Source of the DNA: Bacillus suaedaesalsae
GTDB lineage: Bacteria > Bacillota > Bacilli > Bacillales > SA4
Assembly (NCBI RefSeq): GCF_016890225.1
Contig: NZ_JAFELM010000036.1
Coordinates: forward strand, 1-64,000
Direction of reading: 5' to 3'
DNA: 64,000 bases
In this document: positions 1-12,178 of the stretch, piece after piece
Layout: each line of letters begins with the position of its first letter
Position numbering within the stretch: position 1 is the stretch's first letter
The notes under the pieces: generated by a model
Database searches by the model: none
Told to the model about the DNA's origin: nothing
What the model saw: the letters and a program-made list of their open reading frames with translations, nothing else
Translations under genes and position numbers: made by a program

Positions 1-26
1 AAATCTAATTTTCGGGGTGTATTTTT

Positions 27-590
27 ATGGCTAAATACAGTGAAAAATTTAAGTTAAACCTAGTCAAAGAGTATCAAAAGGGGAAATTGGGATATAACCT
101 TTTGGCTAAAAAGTATGGTATGAAGGACAGTACACCAATTTTGAGATGGGTAAAAATATACGAGAGATTTGGTGTGGAAGGCTTAATGAAGAAGAAAAAT
201 AAGGAAACATATTCTGTTCAATTTAAGCTAGATGTATTAAGCTTTATGCAGAGAACAGGTTCTTCAGAAACTGAAACAGCCCTTAAATTTGGGCTAACAA
301 ACACTCCTATGATAGCCTCTTGGAAGAAGGCATTTCTCGAGGGGGGTCCTGAAGCCCTGGATAGACCGAAAGGACGGCCATCCATGTCTGATAAAGCTAA
401 GAATAGAAAAAATAAACACACCGAAGAAAAAGAAATGACATACGAACAAAAATTGGAACGGGAAAACGAGCTTCTTCGTTTAGAGGTAGAATACTTAAAA
501 AAGTTACGAGCTTTTCAGATGGATCCGGAAAACTATCTCGAAAAGCACAAGCAGCGCTATCACTCGAACTCAAAGAAACCTTCAAACTAA
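27..590 (+). CDS. IS3-family transposase OrfA
   Basis: A 187-aa protein with two helix-turn-helix segments, about residues 5-50 and 62-115, and a basic linker. It ends in a leucine-rich coiled coil (about 140-165, ELLRLEVEYLKKLRAF), as in IS150-type OrfA. OrfA recognises the IS ends and dimerises through the coiled coil. The start is ATG with GGGGTG about 6 bases upstream. Near its end the frame crosses an A6G slippery heptamer, where a -1 shift joins it to OrfB. After that point the OrfA frame runs only about 29 more codons to its stop. Certain as to family; no subgroup name is claimed. Confidence 0.9.
   Translation: MAKYSEKFKLNLVKEYQKGKLGYNLLAKKYGMKDSTPILRWVKIYERFGVEGLMKKKNKETYSVQFKLDVLSFMQRTGSSETETALKFGLTNTPMIASWKKAFLEGGPEALDRPKGRPSMSDKAKNRKNKHTEEKEMTYEQKLERENELLRLEVEYLKKLRAFQMDPENYLEKHKQRYHSNSKKPSN
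497..503 (+). other. Programmed -1 ribosomal frameshift site (A6G)
   Basis: The heptamer A-AAA-AAG sits in the OrfA frame as TTA-AAA-AAG, the motif used by IS150 and related IS3 elements. A -1 slip continues in the frame starting GTT ACG AGC. That frame stays open into OrfB with no stop and supplies the N-terminal region of OrfB upstream of its first ATG. The fused OrfAB protein is the expected active transposase. No stimulatory stem-loop was modelled. Confidence 0.75.
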
Positions 591-646
591 AAGATGTTTT
601 ACAAATAGTTGGCATTCCCGAGTCCTCCTATCATTATCATATTAAA

Positions 647-1417
647 ATGATGAAGAAGGAAAACCCAGACCAGGGGCTGGAGGAAAGTATTCAATCCATT
701 TTTGACGAAAATAATGGCAATTATGGGTACCGTCGTATCAAACTAGAATTGAAGAATCGCGGGGTTAAGGTCAATCATAAAAAAGTTCAACGAATCATGG
801 ATGAACTTGGACTCAAAGCAGATAAGTTTGGGCGAAAATCACGTAAGTATAGTTCGTACAGAGGAACCACTGGAAATGTTGCCAAAAACCTTATCAATCG
901 TCGTTTTTACACAAATGTTTATCATCAAAAGTTAACCACTGATATCACAGAATTCAAGTGTTCAGACAATGTAAAACTATATCTAAATCCAATTATGGAT
1001 ATGTTCAACGGTGAAGTTCTTTCATATGGGATAAGTATGCGTCCAACCTTAGAATTAGTGCTCAGACCTCTCGGGGAAGCACTAGAAATAGTTAAAGATT
1101 CAAAGTTCAGAACTACTATACATTCTGATCAAGGATGGCAGTATCAACATATTCAATGGGTAAGTACCCTCAAGGAATACAAGGTGTTCCAGAGTATGTC
1201 TCGAAAGGGAAACTGTTTAGATAATTCACCTATGGAAAATTTTTTCGGGTTAATGAAACAGGAAATGTATTATGGAGAAGCACTGTGCTCATTTGAGGAA
1301 TTAAAAAAGAGAATTGAAGACTATATCTATTATTATAATAACAAGCGTATAAAGCAAAAATTGGCAGGCGTGAGTCCGGTTCAATACCGTATCCATACCA
1401 GCCAATTAGCTGCATAA
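647..1417 (+). CDS. IS3-family transposase OrfB (DDE domain, made as OrfAB fusion)
   Basis: The frame is in the -1 phase relative to OrfA and is really open from the slippery site at about 503. The stated start is only the first ATG. The residues before it (…LKDVLQIVGIPESSYHYHIK) match the usual IS150 OrfB N-terminus, which supports synthesis by frameshifting. An HTH_21-type segment (NYGYRRI…GVKVNHKKVQRIM) precedes the rve integrase core. The DDE acidic residues are visible in TTDITEF, IHSDQGWQYQ and the segment GNCLDNSPMENFFGLMKQE. The frame is intact. It catalyses strand cleavage and transfer at the IS ends. Confidence 0.88.
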   Translation: MMKKENPDQGLEESIQSIFDENNGNYGYRRIKLELKNRGVKVNHKKVQRIMDELGLKADKFGRKSRKYSSYRGTTGNVAKNLINRRFYTNVYHQKLTTDITEFKCSDNVKLYLNPIMDMFNGEVLSYGISMRPTLELVLRPLGEALEIVKDSKFRTTIHSDQGWQYQHIQWVSTLKEYKVFQSMSRKGNCLDNSPMENFFGLMKQEMYYGEALCSFEELKKRIEDYIYYYNNKRIKQKLAGVSPVQYRIHTSQLAA

Positions 1418-1469
1418 TATAAAACTCTAACTTTTGGGGGTCACATCAAAATAGTCCATTGCCTCTTCA

Positions 1470-2564
1470 TTATGCAGACTCTGCCTCTAAGCTGCATTTT
1501 GTAACCATTACACCTAGATTGTCTTTTAAATCAAACTCATACGGTTCAACTTCATGTCCATTTTCTTCTAAGATTCTTACGATTGGACGATCGCAGTAAC
1601 CTTGATTTTGCGTTACTACAACCCCAGTTCTTCCGTCATTAAAGGTCACTGTTAATCCTACAGGATAAATGGCTACAGCATTTCGGAATGCTTCAACCAT
1701 CTTTGTATCGAAATGTGTGCCTGTTCCAGCATATAAAATCTCAAGTCCTTCATGAGGTAGCATCGCTTGTCTGTATACACGATTTGTTGTCACTGCATCG
1801 AAGACGTCTGCCACCGCTAATATTTTTCCGAACAGGTGAATATCATCACCCTTGAGCCTTCGAGGATACCCAGAGCCATCAAGTCGTTCGTGGTGTTGCA
1901 GGGCACAATGTGCTGCAGTTAATGGAACGTTTGGTAAGTTTCTAAGCAAATTAAATCCATCTGTTGTATGTTGTTTCACCATTTCAAACTCTTCCATCGT
2001 TAACTTGCCTGGCTTCATTAGAATGTCGAGAGGGATAAGCATTTTCCCTACATCATGTAACAAAGCCCCAAGTCCTAGTGCCTCTAACTGTTTTTCGGTT
2101 AAGTTTAATTTGATGCCAATTGCCAGGGAATATAATGTTACGTTAAAGGAATGAGTAAAAATATAATGATCATGAACCATTACATTACTTAAAAGTGTTA
2201 ATAATTCTTTATTTCCCTTTAATTCAGACATGACAGACCGAATAACTTCTGAAAACTGCTTAGTCGCTTTTTCGATGACAAAAGAGTTTGTCAGTCCTTG
2301 ATCTGATTTTAACTCATTAAATGTATTTTCAATTGTTTGGATTGCTTTGCTGTGGGTTTTATCACTAATCGTACCTTTAGCTTCAATATCTTTTGTTTTT
2401 TCTTCATCTATATATACGAACGATATACGATAGTCCACAAGACGCATGATCATTCGTTCTGTTAATGGTACACCTGCATTAATAAGAACTTGTCCCTTTT
2501 GATTCGTGATTGCCTTACTTAGCTTTGTACCAGGTTTAATGGAATTAGTTGCAACTAGTTTCAT
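1470..2564 (-). CDS. HD-GYP domain cyclic-di-GMP phosphodiesterase-like protein
   Basis: A 364-aa soluble protein. The N-terminal ~110 residues form a small domain often found before HD-GYP in Bacillaceae (KPGTKLSKAI…NAGVPLTERMI). The HD-GYP domain follows, with the metal motif LLHDVGKMLIP and the signature HHERLDGSGYP near residues 185-260, then KILAVADVFDAVT. These residues are those expected of an active c-di-GMP phosphodiesterase. The start is set at the ATG preceded by AAGGGGA; a longer frame upstream has no ribosome site. The C-terminal ~70 residues (YPVGLTVTFNDGRTGVV…) resemble a small beta domain. The substrate is inferred from the family only. Confidence 0.88.
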   Translation of the reverse strand: MKLVATNSIKPGTKLSKAITNQKGQVLINAGVPLTERMIMRLVDYRISFVYIDEEKTKDIEAKGTISDKTHSKAIQTIENTFNELKSDQGLTNSFVIEKATKQFSEVIRSVMSELKGNKELLTLLSNVMVHDHYIFTHSFNVTLYSLAIGIKLNLTEKQLEALGLGALLHDVGKMLIPLDILMKPGKLTMEEFEMVKQHTTDGFNLLRNLPNVPLTAAHCALQHHERLDGSGYPRRLKGDDIHLFGKILAVADVFDAVTTNRVYRQAMLPHEGLEILYAGTGTHFDTKMVEAFRNAVAIYPVGLTVTFNDGRTGVVVTQNQGYCDRPIVRILEENGHEVEPYEFDLKDNLGVMVTKCSLEAESA

Positions 2565-2702
2565 TTCAGTCCCCTTATTCAAAATCAGATACCTATAGTA
2601 TATAGCATATGTTTTATGTTGTAAGTTCATTTATGCAAAAAATGACGAAACCTGTCAAAATTTCTTCGACAGGCTATCTAGCATATATAAAGTTAGCGGA
2701 TT

Positions 2703-3005
2703 TTAGAGCATTTTGATAAGGGCATCTTTGCCGATCGTCCCCACTGTAATTCCTAAGTTTTCTGCTTCAAATGTCACTGATTCAAGAGGAGCTTCAAGAA
2801 GTTGTTCGATCGTTCTTACCCCTACAGCTCTTCCAGCAACAATCCCACGGTCCTTTAGCTTCTCATTTAATAAAGCAACATCAAGGGCGCCGCACATAAT
2901 ATAACCCTTCTCAGTTGTAACCGCCATAAAATTTGTTTTTGGTAGTTTCACTGTGATGGCTGTAAATTGGCGACCATCAATCATAATTGGTGTCATTGTT
3001 ACCAT
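2703..3005 (-). CDS. yunC: YunC-like DUF1805 protein
   Basis: A 100-aa protein that matches the B. subtilis YunC pattern throughout (PIMIDGRQF…LPKTNFMAV…GYIMCGALDVALLNEKL…RGIVAGRAVGVRTIEQLL). Function is unknown; DUF1805 proteins are small alpha/beta proteins. The start chosen is the ATG that gives the family length. An in-frame GTG four codons upstream (position 3017) is better placed behind GGAGG and may be the true start. It follows yunD by 65 bases on the same strand, so the two are probably cotranscribed. Confidence 0.85.
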   Translation of the reverse strand: MVTMTPIMIDGRQFTAITVKLPKTNFMAVTTEKGYIMCGALDVALLNEKLKDRGIVAGRAVGVRTIEQLLEAPLESVTFEAENLGITVGTIGKDALIKML

Positions 3006-3070
3006 TCTTTCTTTCACACCCCTTTCCTCCCTACATCTTATGAACAGGAAAGGAATCTGGTGCATCTTTA

Positions 3071-4456
3071 CTAACTTCTAGCCAGCCTCCATTTTAATAA
3101 ATCACGAAGCATTTCAGGTAGATAGTAACTTTTATTAGGTGCATGTGAAATTTCAGGAAACAAAGAGCCAAACGTGAACATATCAAGTGTTGCTACTCGA
3201 TATTCTTGCTTTGGATTAATGGGCTCTCCATTAATTAATATAGTAGTAACATGTTGCTTTCCGTCTTCTAATGTTTCGGTTTCAATGTCTACACCATCGT
3301 AAATCATTTTTCCAATGACCTTTCCTCTAAAACCAAAGCCCTTCATCTGTAACTGTTCCATTTCAGGTGTCGCAGCATGGAGGATGATTTCCTTCAGTTC
3401 ATCTCCTTCAAGTAGAACAAGACATGGATTAATGGGATGTGGACAGACTCGATGCAAATCTTTAAGTGTTACGTTCCCCTCTTTCAAGGAATCCAATAGT
3501 AAACCCGAACAAATCATTCCAATATCAGCTTCACACCATTCTCTTATTGCCTCAGCTAAAATCTGAGGAAAAGGAGAAGGTTCAAACCACTCTACATGTA
3601 GGGGCTCAGTGAGATGTGCAACAGGTTTATTTAAGATTTTATTTGCATGGTTCATTTCTTTTTCAAGGAATTCTCTTGCTTCATTACATTTTTTTGTTTT
3701 TTCAAGAGAATATACATAAGGGCGTAAACGACTAATTTCTCCTGATGAATCAAGGTGTAGTTCAACATGACCAACGTTCATACCGAACTTCCCTGCACCA
3801 CAAAGGATTGTTTGATTCACTTGTAGCCCATCAGGTAATAAATGATGCGTATGTGCTCCTAAAATCACATCGATTCCTTCAATTTCTCTCGCTATTTTCT
3901 CATCATCACTTATTCCTAGATGAGAAAGTAAGACGATAAAATCAGCTCCTTGATTTTTTACTTCCTGAATTAGCTTCGGTAATTCATCAAACGGATTTAA
4001 AACCTGCCAATCTAATAGTTCATAAAACTTTTGGAACGGCACTGTTAGTCCAATGAGACCAAGTTTCAACCCAGATTCTGTTTGATGAATGGTAAACTTT
4101 TTTACCCATTTAGGCTCGCTACCATCTGTATGCAACAAATTTCCTACCAACACTTGAAAATTTGCTTCTTCATATAATCCATCAAGTTCATGGTGTGCTA
4201 ATGTAATTCCTTCGTTGTTTCCAATTGTCACGTAATCATATTGAAGATTATTCATTAAACGTACATTTGCTTTTCCGAGTGTTGCCTCCGTTATTGGATG
4301 GACCCTATCCATATGATCTCCAATATCAAATAGCAACATCTCTTCACCATTTTGCTTATGCTGCGCTCGTCGTTCCTTAATGAATTGAGCCACTTTTGGC
4401 CACTCATGAAAATGACTATGTAAGTCATTAATGTGATATAAATGAACCTTTTTCAT
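3071..4456 (-). CDS. yunD: 5'-nucleotidase / metallophosphoesterase family protein
   Basis: A 461-aa protein of the UshA/5'-nucleotidase type. The N-terminal metallophosphatase domain shows HINDLHSHF, DIGDHMDR, TIGNNEG, LLSHLG and GAHTHHLL, which are the dimetal ligands. The C-terminal 5'-nucleotidase domain (from about residue 290) carries the substrate face, ending in YRVATLDMFTFGS. No signal peptide is seen at the chosen start (MKKVHLYHIND), so it is probably cytoplasmic, unlike secreted UshA. That start matches the family; a frame seven codons longer has only a poor ribosome site. It lies between yunF and yunC as in B. subtilis. Confidence 0.88.
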   Translation of the reverse strand: MKKVHLYHINDLHSHFHEWPKVAQFIKERRAQHKQNGEEMLLFDIGDHMDRVHPITEATLGKANVRLMNNLQYDYVTIGNNEGITLAHHELDGLYEEANFQVLVGNLLHTDGSEPKWVKKFTIHQTESGLKLGLIGLTVPFQKFYELLDWQVLNPFDELPKLIQEVKNQGADFIVLLSHLGISDDEKIAREIEGIDVILGAHTHHLLPDGLQVNQTILCGAGKFGMNVGHVELHLDSSGEISRLRPYVYSLEKTKKCNEAREFLEKEMNHANKILNKPVAHLTEPLHVEWFEPSPFPQILAEAIREWCEADIGMICSGLLLDSLKEGNVTLKDLHRVCPHPINPCLVLLEGDELKEIILHAATPEMEQLQMKGFGFRGKVIGKMIYDGVDIETETLEDGKQHVTTILINGEPINPKQEYRVATLDMFTFGSLFPEISHAPNKSYYLPEMLRDLLKWRLARS

Positions 4457-4483
4457 ATTCCACCCCGAAATGGACATACTCCA

Positions 4484-5329
4484 TTAAAATAAGTTGAGTT
4501 GTTTTGGTGCTAGACCAGTATATTCGATCCCCAGCATGCCGATAAATTGCTTTGCATTGTCTGCCGCATCCCCGCCAGAGTTATTGTTAAATAATATATA
4601 TATATCTTTACTTTGCTGTTCTAATTCCTTCACATGTTGAACCCATTCTGTTAGTTCCTTTTCGTTATAACGATAAAGATATCGTACTTCACGCCAATTT
4701 CCTTCCTTCGGTTTTGTCCATCCATGAAAGTTTCGACCATGCATGCGAATGAGTGTTTTCTCCTTCGAGGTTGCCTGTAGGACAGTTGGTACTGATCCAT
4801 CTCCTGCTTGGGGCTCATCACATATACTATGAATCCATCCTTCTTCATTCATAAACTGAAGTGTTTTTTCTTTCATTCTTTCGGTAAACCATGATTGATG
4901 ACGAAACTCTAGAGCACAAGGGATGTCTATCATTTTCTTTTTACAGTAACGTAAGTAAGCTACATTCTCTTTCGTACAATCAAACCAAGGAGGAAATTGA
5001 AATAACACCATGGCAAGCTTATCCTTTTCCTTATAAAGATGAACAGATTGTAAAAACAAATCAAACATTTCATCTACTGATTCAAACGGATTTTCTCCTC
5101 GTAAATGTCCTGTCATCCCTTGGTATGCTTTGACGATAAATTTAAATGAATCTGGTGTATCACGGATCCATTTTTCGATATTTCTTAACGGTTGGATTGC
5201 GTAGAAGGAAGCATCAACTTCTACTATTGGAAAATGACTTGCATACACTTGTAGTTTATCGCGTGGGGACGTAGGCTGTTCATATAATGAATCATGATCT
5301 CCCCATCCCGTAACACCTATGTAAATCAT
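4484..5329 (-). CDS. yunF: DUF72 family protein
   Basis: A 281-aa DUF72 protein. DUF72 folds as a TIM barrel. Diagnostic stretches are IYIGVTGWGDHDSLY at the start, ASHFPIVEVDASFYAI, FKFIVKAYQ, LFQFPPWF, ALEFRHQSWF, IRMHGRNFHGW and IYILFNNNSGGDAADNA. No enzymatic activity is established for the family. It is the first gene of a minus-strand run leading into yunD (27 bases between) and yunC, which suggests one transcript. Confidence 0.88.
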   Translation of the reverse strand: MIYIGVTGWGDHDSLYEQPTSPRDKLQVYASHFPIVEVDASFYAIQPLRNIEKWIRDTPDSFKFIVKAYQGMTGHLRGENPFESVDEMFDLFLQSVHLYKEKDKLAMVLFQFPPWFDCTKENVAYLRYCKKKMIDIPCALEFRHQSWFTERMKEKTLQFMNEEGWIHSICDEPQAGDGSVPTVLQATSKEKTLIRMHGRNFHGWTKPKEGNWREVRYLYRYNEKELTEWVQHVKELEQQSKDIYILFNNNSGGDAADNAKQFIGMLGIEYTGLAPKQLNLF

Positions 5330-5583
5330 ATTTCTTTACTCCTTTTATAAGAGTTGCCCTTGTAGATATAGATTTATCATAACGTATGTTGAAACAATTA
5401 TAAAATACTACGGTTTACTTTTCTGGTGAGGGAATTTATCAGGAATTCGTTAGTTTTTTATGTTTTGAAGTGATTGTTGAACAAAGTGATGAGATAATTC
5501 AAAAGGTTGTAGGAATTTATTCGTTTTGAAATGTTTTCCCCGAAGAGTGTAGGTTTAATTTCTTGTTTGAAGGGATTCCCTAA
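5330..5583. other. Intergenic region between yunF and the suf operon terminator
   Basis: No gene or recognisable RNA seen. It must hold the promoter of the yunF-yunD-yunC run, but I cannot pick out convincing -35/-10 boxes. Confidence 0.4.
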
Positions 5584-5621
5584 TTTAAACAAAGAAACAA
5601 CCAGCCACAAGTGACTGGTTG
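5584..5621 (-). terminator. Terminator of the suf operon
   Basis: Inverted repeat CAACCAG…CTGGTTG just past the sufB stop, followed on the minus strand by TTTCTTTGTTT. Confidence 0.75.
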
Positions 5622-5636
5622 CTCTTTTATAAGAAA

Positions 5637-7034
5637 TTATCCGATAGAACCTTCCATTTCGAACTTGATTAGACGGTTCATTTCTACTGCATATTCCATT
5701 GGAAGTTCTTTTGTAAATGGCTCGATGAAGCCCATTACGATCATTTCTGTTGCTTCTTGCTCAGAAATACCACGGCTCATCAGGTAGAACAATTGCTCTT
5801 CGGAAACCTTAGATACCTTCGCTTCGTGTTCCAGTGAAATGTTATCATTTAAGATTTCATTGTAAGGAATTGTATCTGATGTTGATTCATTATCCATGAT
5901 TAATGTGTCACACTCGATATTTGAACGAGCACCATCTGCTTTACGGCCAAAGTGAACGATACCACGGTATGTTACTTTTCCGCCTTGCTTCGAGATTGAC
6001 TTAGATACGATTGTGGAAGAAGTATTTGGTGCTAAGTGAATCATCTTAGCTCCAGCATCTTGGTGCTGACCACGACCTGCTAGTGCAATTGATAAAGTCA
6101 TACCACGTGCACCTTCACCCTTTAGGATAACTGCAGGGTATTTCATAGTTAACTTAGAACCGATGTTACCATCAATCCATTCCATTGTTGCGTTAGCTTC
6201 ACATACAGCACGCTTTGTCACTAGGTTATAAACGTTGTTTGCCCAGTTTTGGATAGTTGTATAACGGCAATAAGCACCTTTTTTAATAATGATTTCAACA
6301 ACTGCACTATGAAGAGAGTTAGTTGTATAAACTGGTGCTGTACATCCTTCAACGTAATGTACGTGTGCACCTTCATCTACGATAATTAGTGTACGCTCAA
6401 ACTGCCCCATATTTTCTGAGTTAATACGGAAGTAAGCTTGAAGTGGAGTGTCTACCTTTATTCCTTTTGGTACATAGATAAAAGATCCACCTGACCATAC
6501 TGCTGAGTTTAATGCAGAAAACTTGTTGTCAGTAGGAGGAATTACCTTTGCAAAGTGCTCGCGGAAAATGTCTTCGTTTTCCTTTAGAGCTGTGTCTGTA
6601 TCTTTAAACACAATTCCAAGTGCTTCAAGATCTTCTTGCATGTTGTGGTAAACAACCTCTGACTCGTATTGTGCAGAAACACCGGCAAGGTATTTTTGCT
6701 CAGCTTCAGGAATACCTAACTTATCGAACGTAGCCTTAATTTCCTCAGGTACTTCATCCCATGAGCGTTGAGTAGCTTCAGATGGTTTTACATAATACGT
6801 GATCTCATCGAAGTTTAAACTTGCCATATCTCCGCCCCATTGTGGCATTGGCATTTTGTAAAATTGTTCTAAAGATTTTAATCGGAAATCTAACATCCAT
6901 TGAGGTTCTGATTTCATACGTGAAATTTCTTCAACGATTTCTTTCGTTAAACCACGCTTAGAACGGAAAATGGATACGTCTTTATCCGCAAAACCATATT
7001 TATAGTCACCGATATCAGGCATTTTTTTCGCCAT
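5637..7034 (-). CDS. sufB: Fe-S cluster assembly scaffold protein SufB
   Basis: A 465-aa protein, the same length as B. subtilis SufB and nearly the same at the N-terminus ([15 protein letters not shown]). SufB pairs with SufD in the SufBC2D scaffold that assembles Fe-S clusters in the cytosol. The right-handed beta-helix core carries [20 protein letters not shown] and [20 protein letters not shown]. The C-terminal part ([20 protein letters not shown], then [12 protein letters not shown]) is the SufB/SufD signature. The start behind GGAGGG is preferred to an upstream ATG. Last gene of sufC-D-S-U-B, 45 bases after sufU. Confidence 0.97.
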   Translation of the reverse strand: MAKKMPDIGDYKYGFADKDVSIFRSKRGLTKEIVEEISRMKSEPQWMLDFRLKSLEQFYKMPMPQWGGDMASLNFDEITYYVKPSEATQRSWDEVPEEIKATFDKLGIPEAEQKYLAGVSAQYESEVVYHNMQEDLEALGIVFKDTDTALKENEDIFREHFAKVIPPTDNKFSALNSAVWSGGSFIYVPKGIKVDTPLQAYFRINSENMGQFERTLIIVDEGAHVHYVEGCTAPVYTTNSLHSAVVEIIIKKGAYCRYTTIQNWANNVYNLVTKRAVCEANATMEWIDGNIGSKLTMKYPAVILKGEGARGMTLSIALAGRGQHQDAGAKMIHLAPNTSSTIVSKSISKQGGKVTYRGIVHFGRKADGARSNIECDTLIMDNESTSDTIPYNEILNDNISLEHEAKVSKVSEEQLFYLMSRGISEQEATEMIVMGFIEPFTKELPMEYAVEMNRLIKFEMEGSIG

Positions 7035-7079
7035 AATCGAACCCTCCATTTCGAGTGGAAATGCAATAGCACTTCCACC

Positions 7080-10034
<2,955 letters not shown>

Positions 10035-10053
10035 GTTAATCCTCCTAACCGCT

Positions 10054-10830
10054 TTAAGCTTCTACTGTTTCGTCTTCAATACCTAATTCCTGCTTAATCC
10101 AATCATATCCTTCAGCTTCTAAGCGTTGTGCTAGTTCAGGACCACCGGATTTTACAACACGACCTTGCATCATTACGTGAACAACGTCAGGAGTGATGTA
10201 GTTTAATAGGCGTTGGTAGTGAGTAATCACTAAGCAGCCAAAGTCTTCTCCGCGCATTTCGTTTATACCTTTTGAAACTACTTTTAGAGCGTCGATATCT
10301 AAACCAGAGTCAATCTCATCTAAGATTGCAATCTTTGGTTGTAGCATTGTTAATTGAAGAATCTCGTTACGCTTCTTTTCTCCACCAGAGAAACCTTCGT
10401 TCAAGTAACGTTGTGCCATATTTGGATCCATATCTAGAAGTTCCATGCTCTTATCCATAGTACGGATGAACTTCATTAATGAAATTTCATCGCCTTCCTC
10501 GCGACGTGCGTTCATTGCAGAACGTAAGAAATCAGCATTTGTTACCCCACTGATTTCACTTGGATATTGCATTGCTAAAAATAGACCTGCGCGCGCGCGC
10601 TCATCTACTTCCATCTCTAATACATCTTCACCATCTAAAGTGATGCTACCAGATGTTACTTCATATTTAGGGTGACCCATGATTGCAGATGATAATGTTG
10701 ATTTACCAGTACCATTCGGTCCCATTACCGCATGAATCTCTCCGCCTTTAATTTCAAGATTCACACCTTTTAAAATTTCTTTTCCTTCAACAGAAACGTG
10801 AAGATCTTTAATTGTTAAAGTAGAACCCAT
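10054..10830 (-). CDS. sufC: Fe-S cluster assembly ATPase SufC
   Basis: A 258-aa ABC-type ATPase without membrane partners. Walker A is GPNGTGKST (about 38-46), the signature [11 protein letters not shown], and Walker [12 protein letters not shown] with the atypical Ser-Gly-Leu of SufC. It dimerises on SufB-SufD and drives the scaffold's shape change by ATP hydrolysis. The frame extends 22 codons further up, but GGAGG sits 7 bases before [12 protein letters not shown], the family start. First gene of the suf operon. Confidence 0.97.
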   Translation of the reverse strand: MGSTLTIKDLHVSVEGKEILKGVNLEIKGGEIHAVMGPNGTGKSTLSSAIMGHPKYEVTSGSITLDGEDVLEMEVDERARAGLFLAMQYPSEISGVTNADFLRSAMNARREEGDEISLMKFIRTMDKSMELLDMDPNMAQRYLNEGFSGGEKKRNEILQLTMLQPKIAILDEIDSGLDIDALKVVSKGINEMRGEDFGCLVITHYQRLLNYITPDVVHVMMQGRVVKSGGPELAQRLEAEGYDWIKQELGIEDETVEA

Positions 10831-11110
10831 TGCTATACCTCCGTTATTTAAACAAAAATGTTTTTGTAGAGAACTAAATAATATGGTCATTCTCAATTTA
10901 TTCTCATTCTAATCTTATACTATTTAAAATATAATATCAAATATAAAGACGATTGCTTCTGTCTTATGAATATGTATAGTAAATAGCAAAAATTAGGCAA
11001 CTCTCATTGTATCAAAAAGCATGTCCTTTCGTAAGGTAAATGTGATATTAACACTCATTTTTATTCTTTACCTCTCAGATACCCCTCATACAAGCCGGTA
11101 TAATATGACA
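10831..11110. promoter_or_regulatory. Leader and promoter region of the suf operon
   Basis: Gene-free. A tentative minus-strand promoter is TTGCCT (10995-11000), 16 bases, TATACA (10973-10978). An A/T-rich stretch with GAGAATGA-like repeats lies closer to sufC, but it is too degenerate to call a Fur box. No riboswitch is seen. Confidence 0.35.
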
Positions 11111-11147
11111 ACAAAATAGTAAAGAACTAGCCACATGGCTAGTTCTT
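11111..11147 (-). terminator. Terminator behind the 68-aa small ORF
   Basis: Perfect 11-bp stem AAGAACTAGCC/GGCTAGTTCTT with a 4-base loop, followed on the minus strand by TTTACTATTTT. The stop codon of the small ORF lies inside the stem. Confidence 0.7.
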
Positions 11148-11345
11148 ATAAGTATTGTAAACAGCTTGCCTGTTAATTCCTGAGAGTAATCTACAACTAG
11201 TTTCGTATTCCTTTTGACGTTTCATTTCAACCATCATTCTTTTTTTCAACTTACAGCTATACTCCGCATAACCCAAACCATGTGACTTTTGCATCGCCTT
11301 CTCCATTTCGGACGTATAGTTTAGTTGTAAATGGATATCCATCAT
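11139..11345 (-). CDS. Small basic protein of unknown function
   Basis: About 68 residues (MMDIHLQLNYTSEMEKAM…), basic and mostly helical, with two Cys (YSCKLKK, TSCRLL) and a KKRMMVEMKRQKEYE segment. I do not recognise a family. It has its own terminator overlapping the stop, which supports a real transcription unit. GGGAGG lies upstream, but the spacing to the candidate starts is not ideal: TTG at 11354, or ATG at 11345 or 11342. It lies between yurZ and sufC, where B. subtilis has no matching gene that I recall. Confidence 0.5.
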   Translation of the reverse strand: MMDIHLQLNYTSEMEKAMQKSHGLGYAEYSCKLKKRMMVEMKRQKEYETSCRLLSGINRQAVYNTYKN

Positions 11346-11531
11346 CCCTTTCAAATTTCTATATTACCTCCCTATTCTACCAAGGAGAAGCATGTCCACT
11401 CAAAGTCGATACTTACTCATATTGATGGATATTTATGGATGAAGCTTCATAGCGATACATTATCTAACTGAGTGATAAAAATCCTTTAAAATATATAAAA
11501 TTTCGACTTATCCCGTTTTATAGTACATAAA

Positions 11532-11583
11532 TAAAAAACGCTTTCTTCTCGTTCATAAGTATGTACCTTAGAAGAGAGCGTTT
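11532..11583 (-). terminator. Terminator of yurZ
   Basis: Stem AAACGCTTTCTTCT/AGAAGAGAGCGTTT with one G-T pair and a 20-base loop, followed on the minus strand by a T run after GCG. Confidence 0.75.
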
Positions 11584-11592
11584 ATTTAGATG

Positions 11593-11961
11593 TTATTGCT
11601 TTAACTCATTTAATTCATTCATGCATTCTTGAACTAGTGTTACCGCTTGGCTCATTGCAGCCCCTCCACCAAAGGCAGCAGTTACACCTACTGCTTCTAG
11701 AATTTCTTCCTCTGAAGCCCCTTGGTCTAAACAACCTTTCGTATGGTAAATAATACAGTATTCATCTTGAGAATAGAGACTAATTCCTAAAGCAATCAAC
11801 TGCTTTTGTTTTTGATCAAGTACTCCTTCTTTGAAGCATGCTTCTGTAAATGCATTATAATGATGAGCAAGCTCAGGCATTTTTTGTGTAAACGTACCTA
11901 ATCCAAGTTTATAGTCATGTAATGCAGCTTCTGTAGAATTGCGTGGTTGATGATGTTCCAT
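11593..11961 (-). CDS. yurZ: Carboxymuconolactone decarboxylase (AhpD-like) family protein
   Basis: A 122-aa all-helical CMD domain protein. The family motif is seen as [24 protein letters not shown] (Cys then Cys eight residues on, flanked by Glu and His), followed by [10 protein letters not shown]. Many members are peroxidase partners of the AhpD type, with a CxxC pair in place of the spaced cysteines here, so a redox role is possible but not shown. It stands alone between metQ and the suf operon, the place of yurZ in B. subtilis, with its own terminator. Confidence 0.85.
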   Translation of the reverse strand: MEHHQPRNSTEAALHDYKLGLGTFTQKMPELAHHYNAFTEACFKEGVLDQKQKQLIALGISLYSQDEYCIIYHTKGCLDQGASEEEILEAVGVTAAFGGGAAMSQAVTLVQECMNELNELKQ

Positions 11962-12138
11962 GGATATTCAACTCCTATTAAATGATGTTTAACACCGTTA
12001 GTATGGATTAATATATAGGGAGTATGCATTTTTCTATATTAATAGGAAATAACTGGTTTTAAGAAGATTATTTGGACTAGTTTCCAGTTTTTTTGAAAAA
12101 GTTTTATATTTTTTACAATTTTACAAATGTATCCACAA

Positions 12139-12172
12139 ACAAAGACGTCCGGATTACTCCGAACGTCTTAAA
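12139..12172 (-). terminator. Terminator of the metNPQ operon
   Basis: Stem AAGACGTCCGGA/TCCGAACGTCTT immediately after metQ, followed on the minus strand by TTTGTTTG. Confidence 0.75.
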
Positions 12173-12178
12173 AAAGTA

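Larger units (their letters stand above)
1..1443 (+). mobile_element. IS3-family (IS150-type) insertion sequence, left end outside window
   Basis: Two overlapping frames encode OrfA (helix-turn-helix) and OrfB (DDE integrase core), the IS3/IS150 layout. The right end lies between the OrfB stop (1417) and the stop of the next gene (1470). The sequence CTAACTTTTGGGGGTCACA near 1428-1446 looks like the terminal inverted repeat, but the exact last base cannot be fixed because the left end and any target duplication are missing. The element abuts the 3' end of the HD-GYP gene without breaking it. Both frames are open, so the copy may be active. Confidence 0.85.

Noticed and set aside
590-647. IS transposase as a frameshifted pseudogene
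   Set aside because: The -1 frame change falls on an A6G slippery site, typical of working IS150-type elements.
10880-10920. Fur box upstream of sufC
   Set aside because: GAGAATGA-like words match the Fur consensus at only about 8 of 14 positions.
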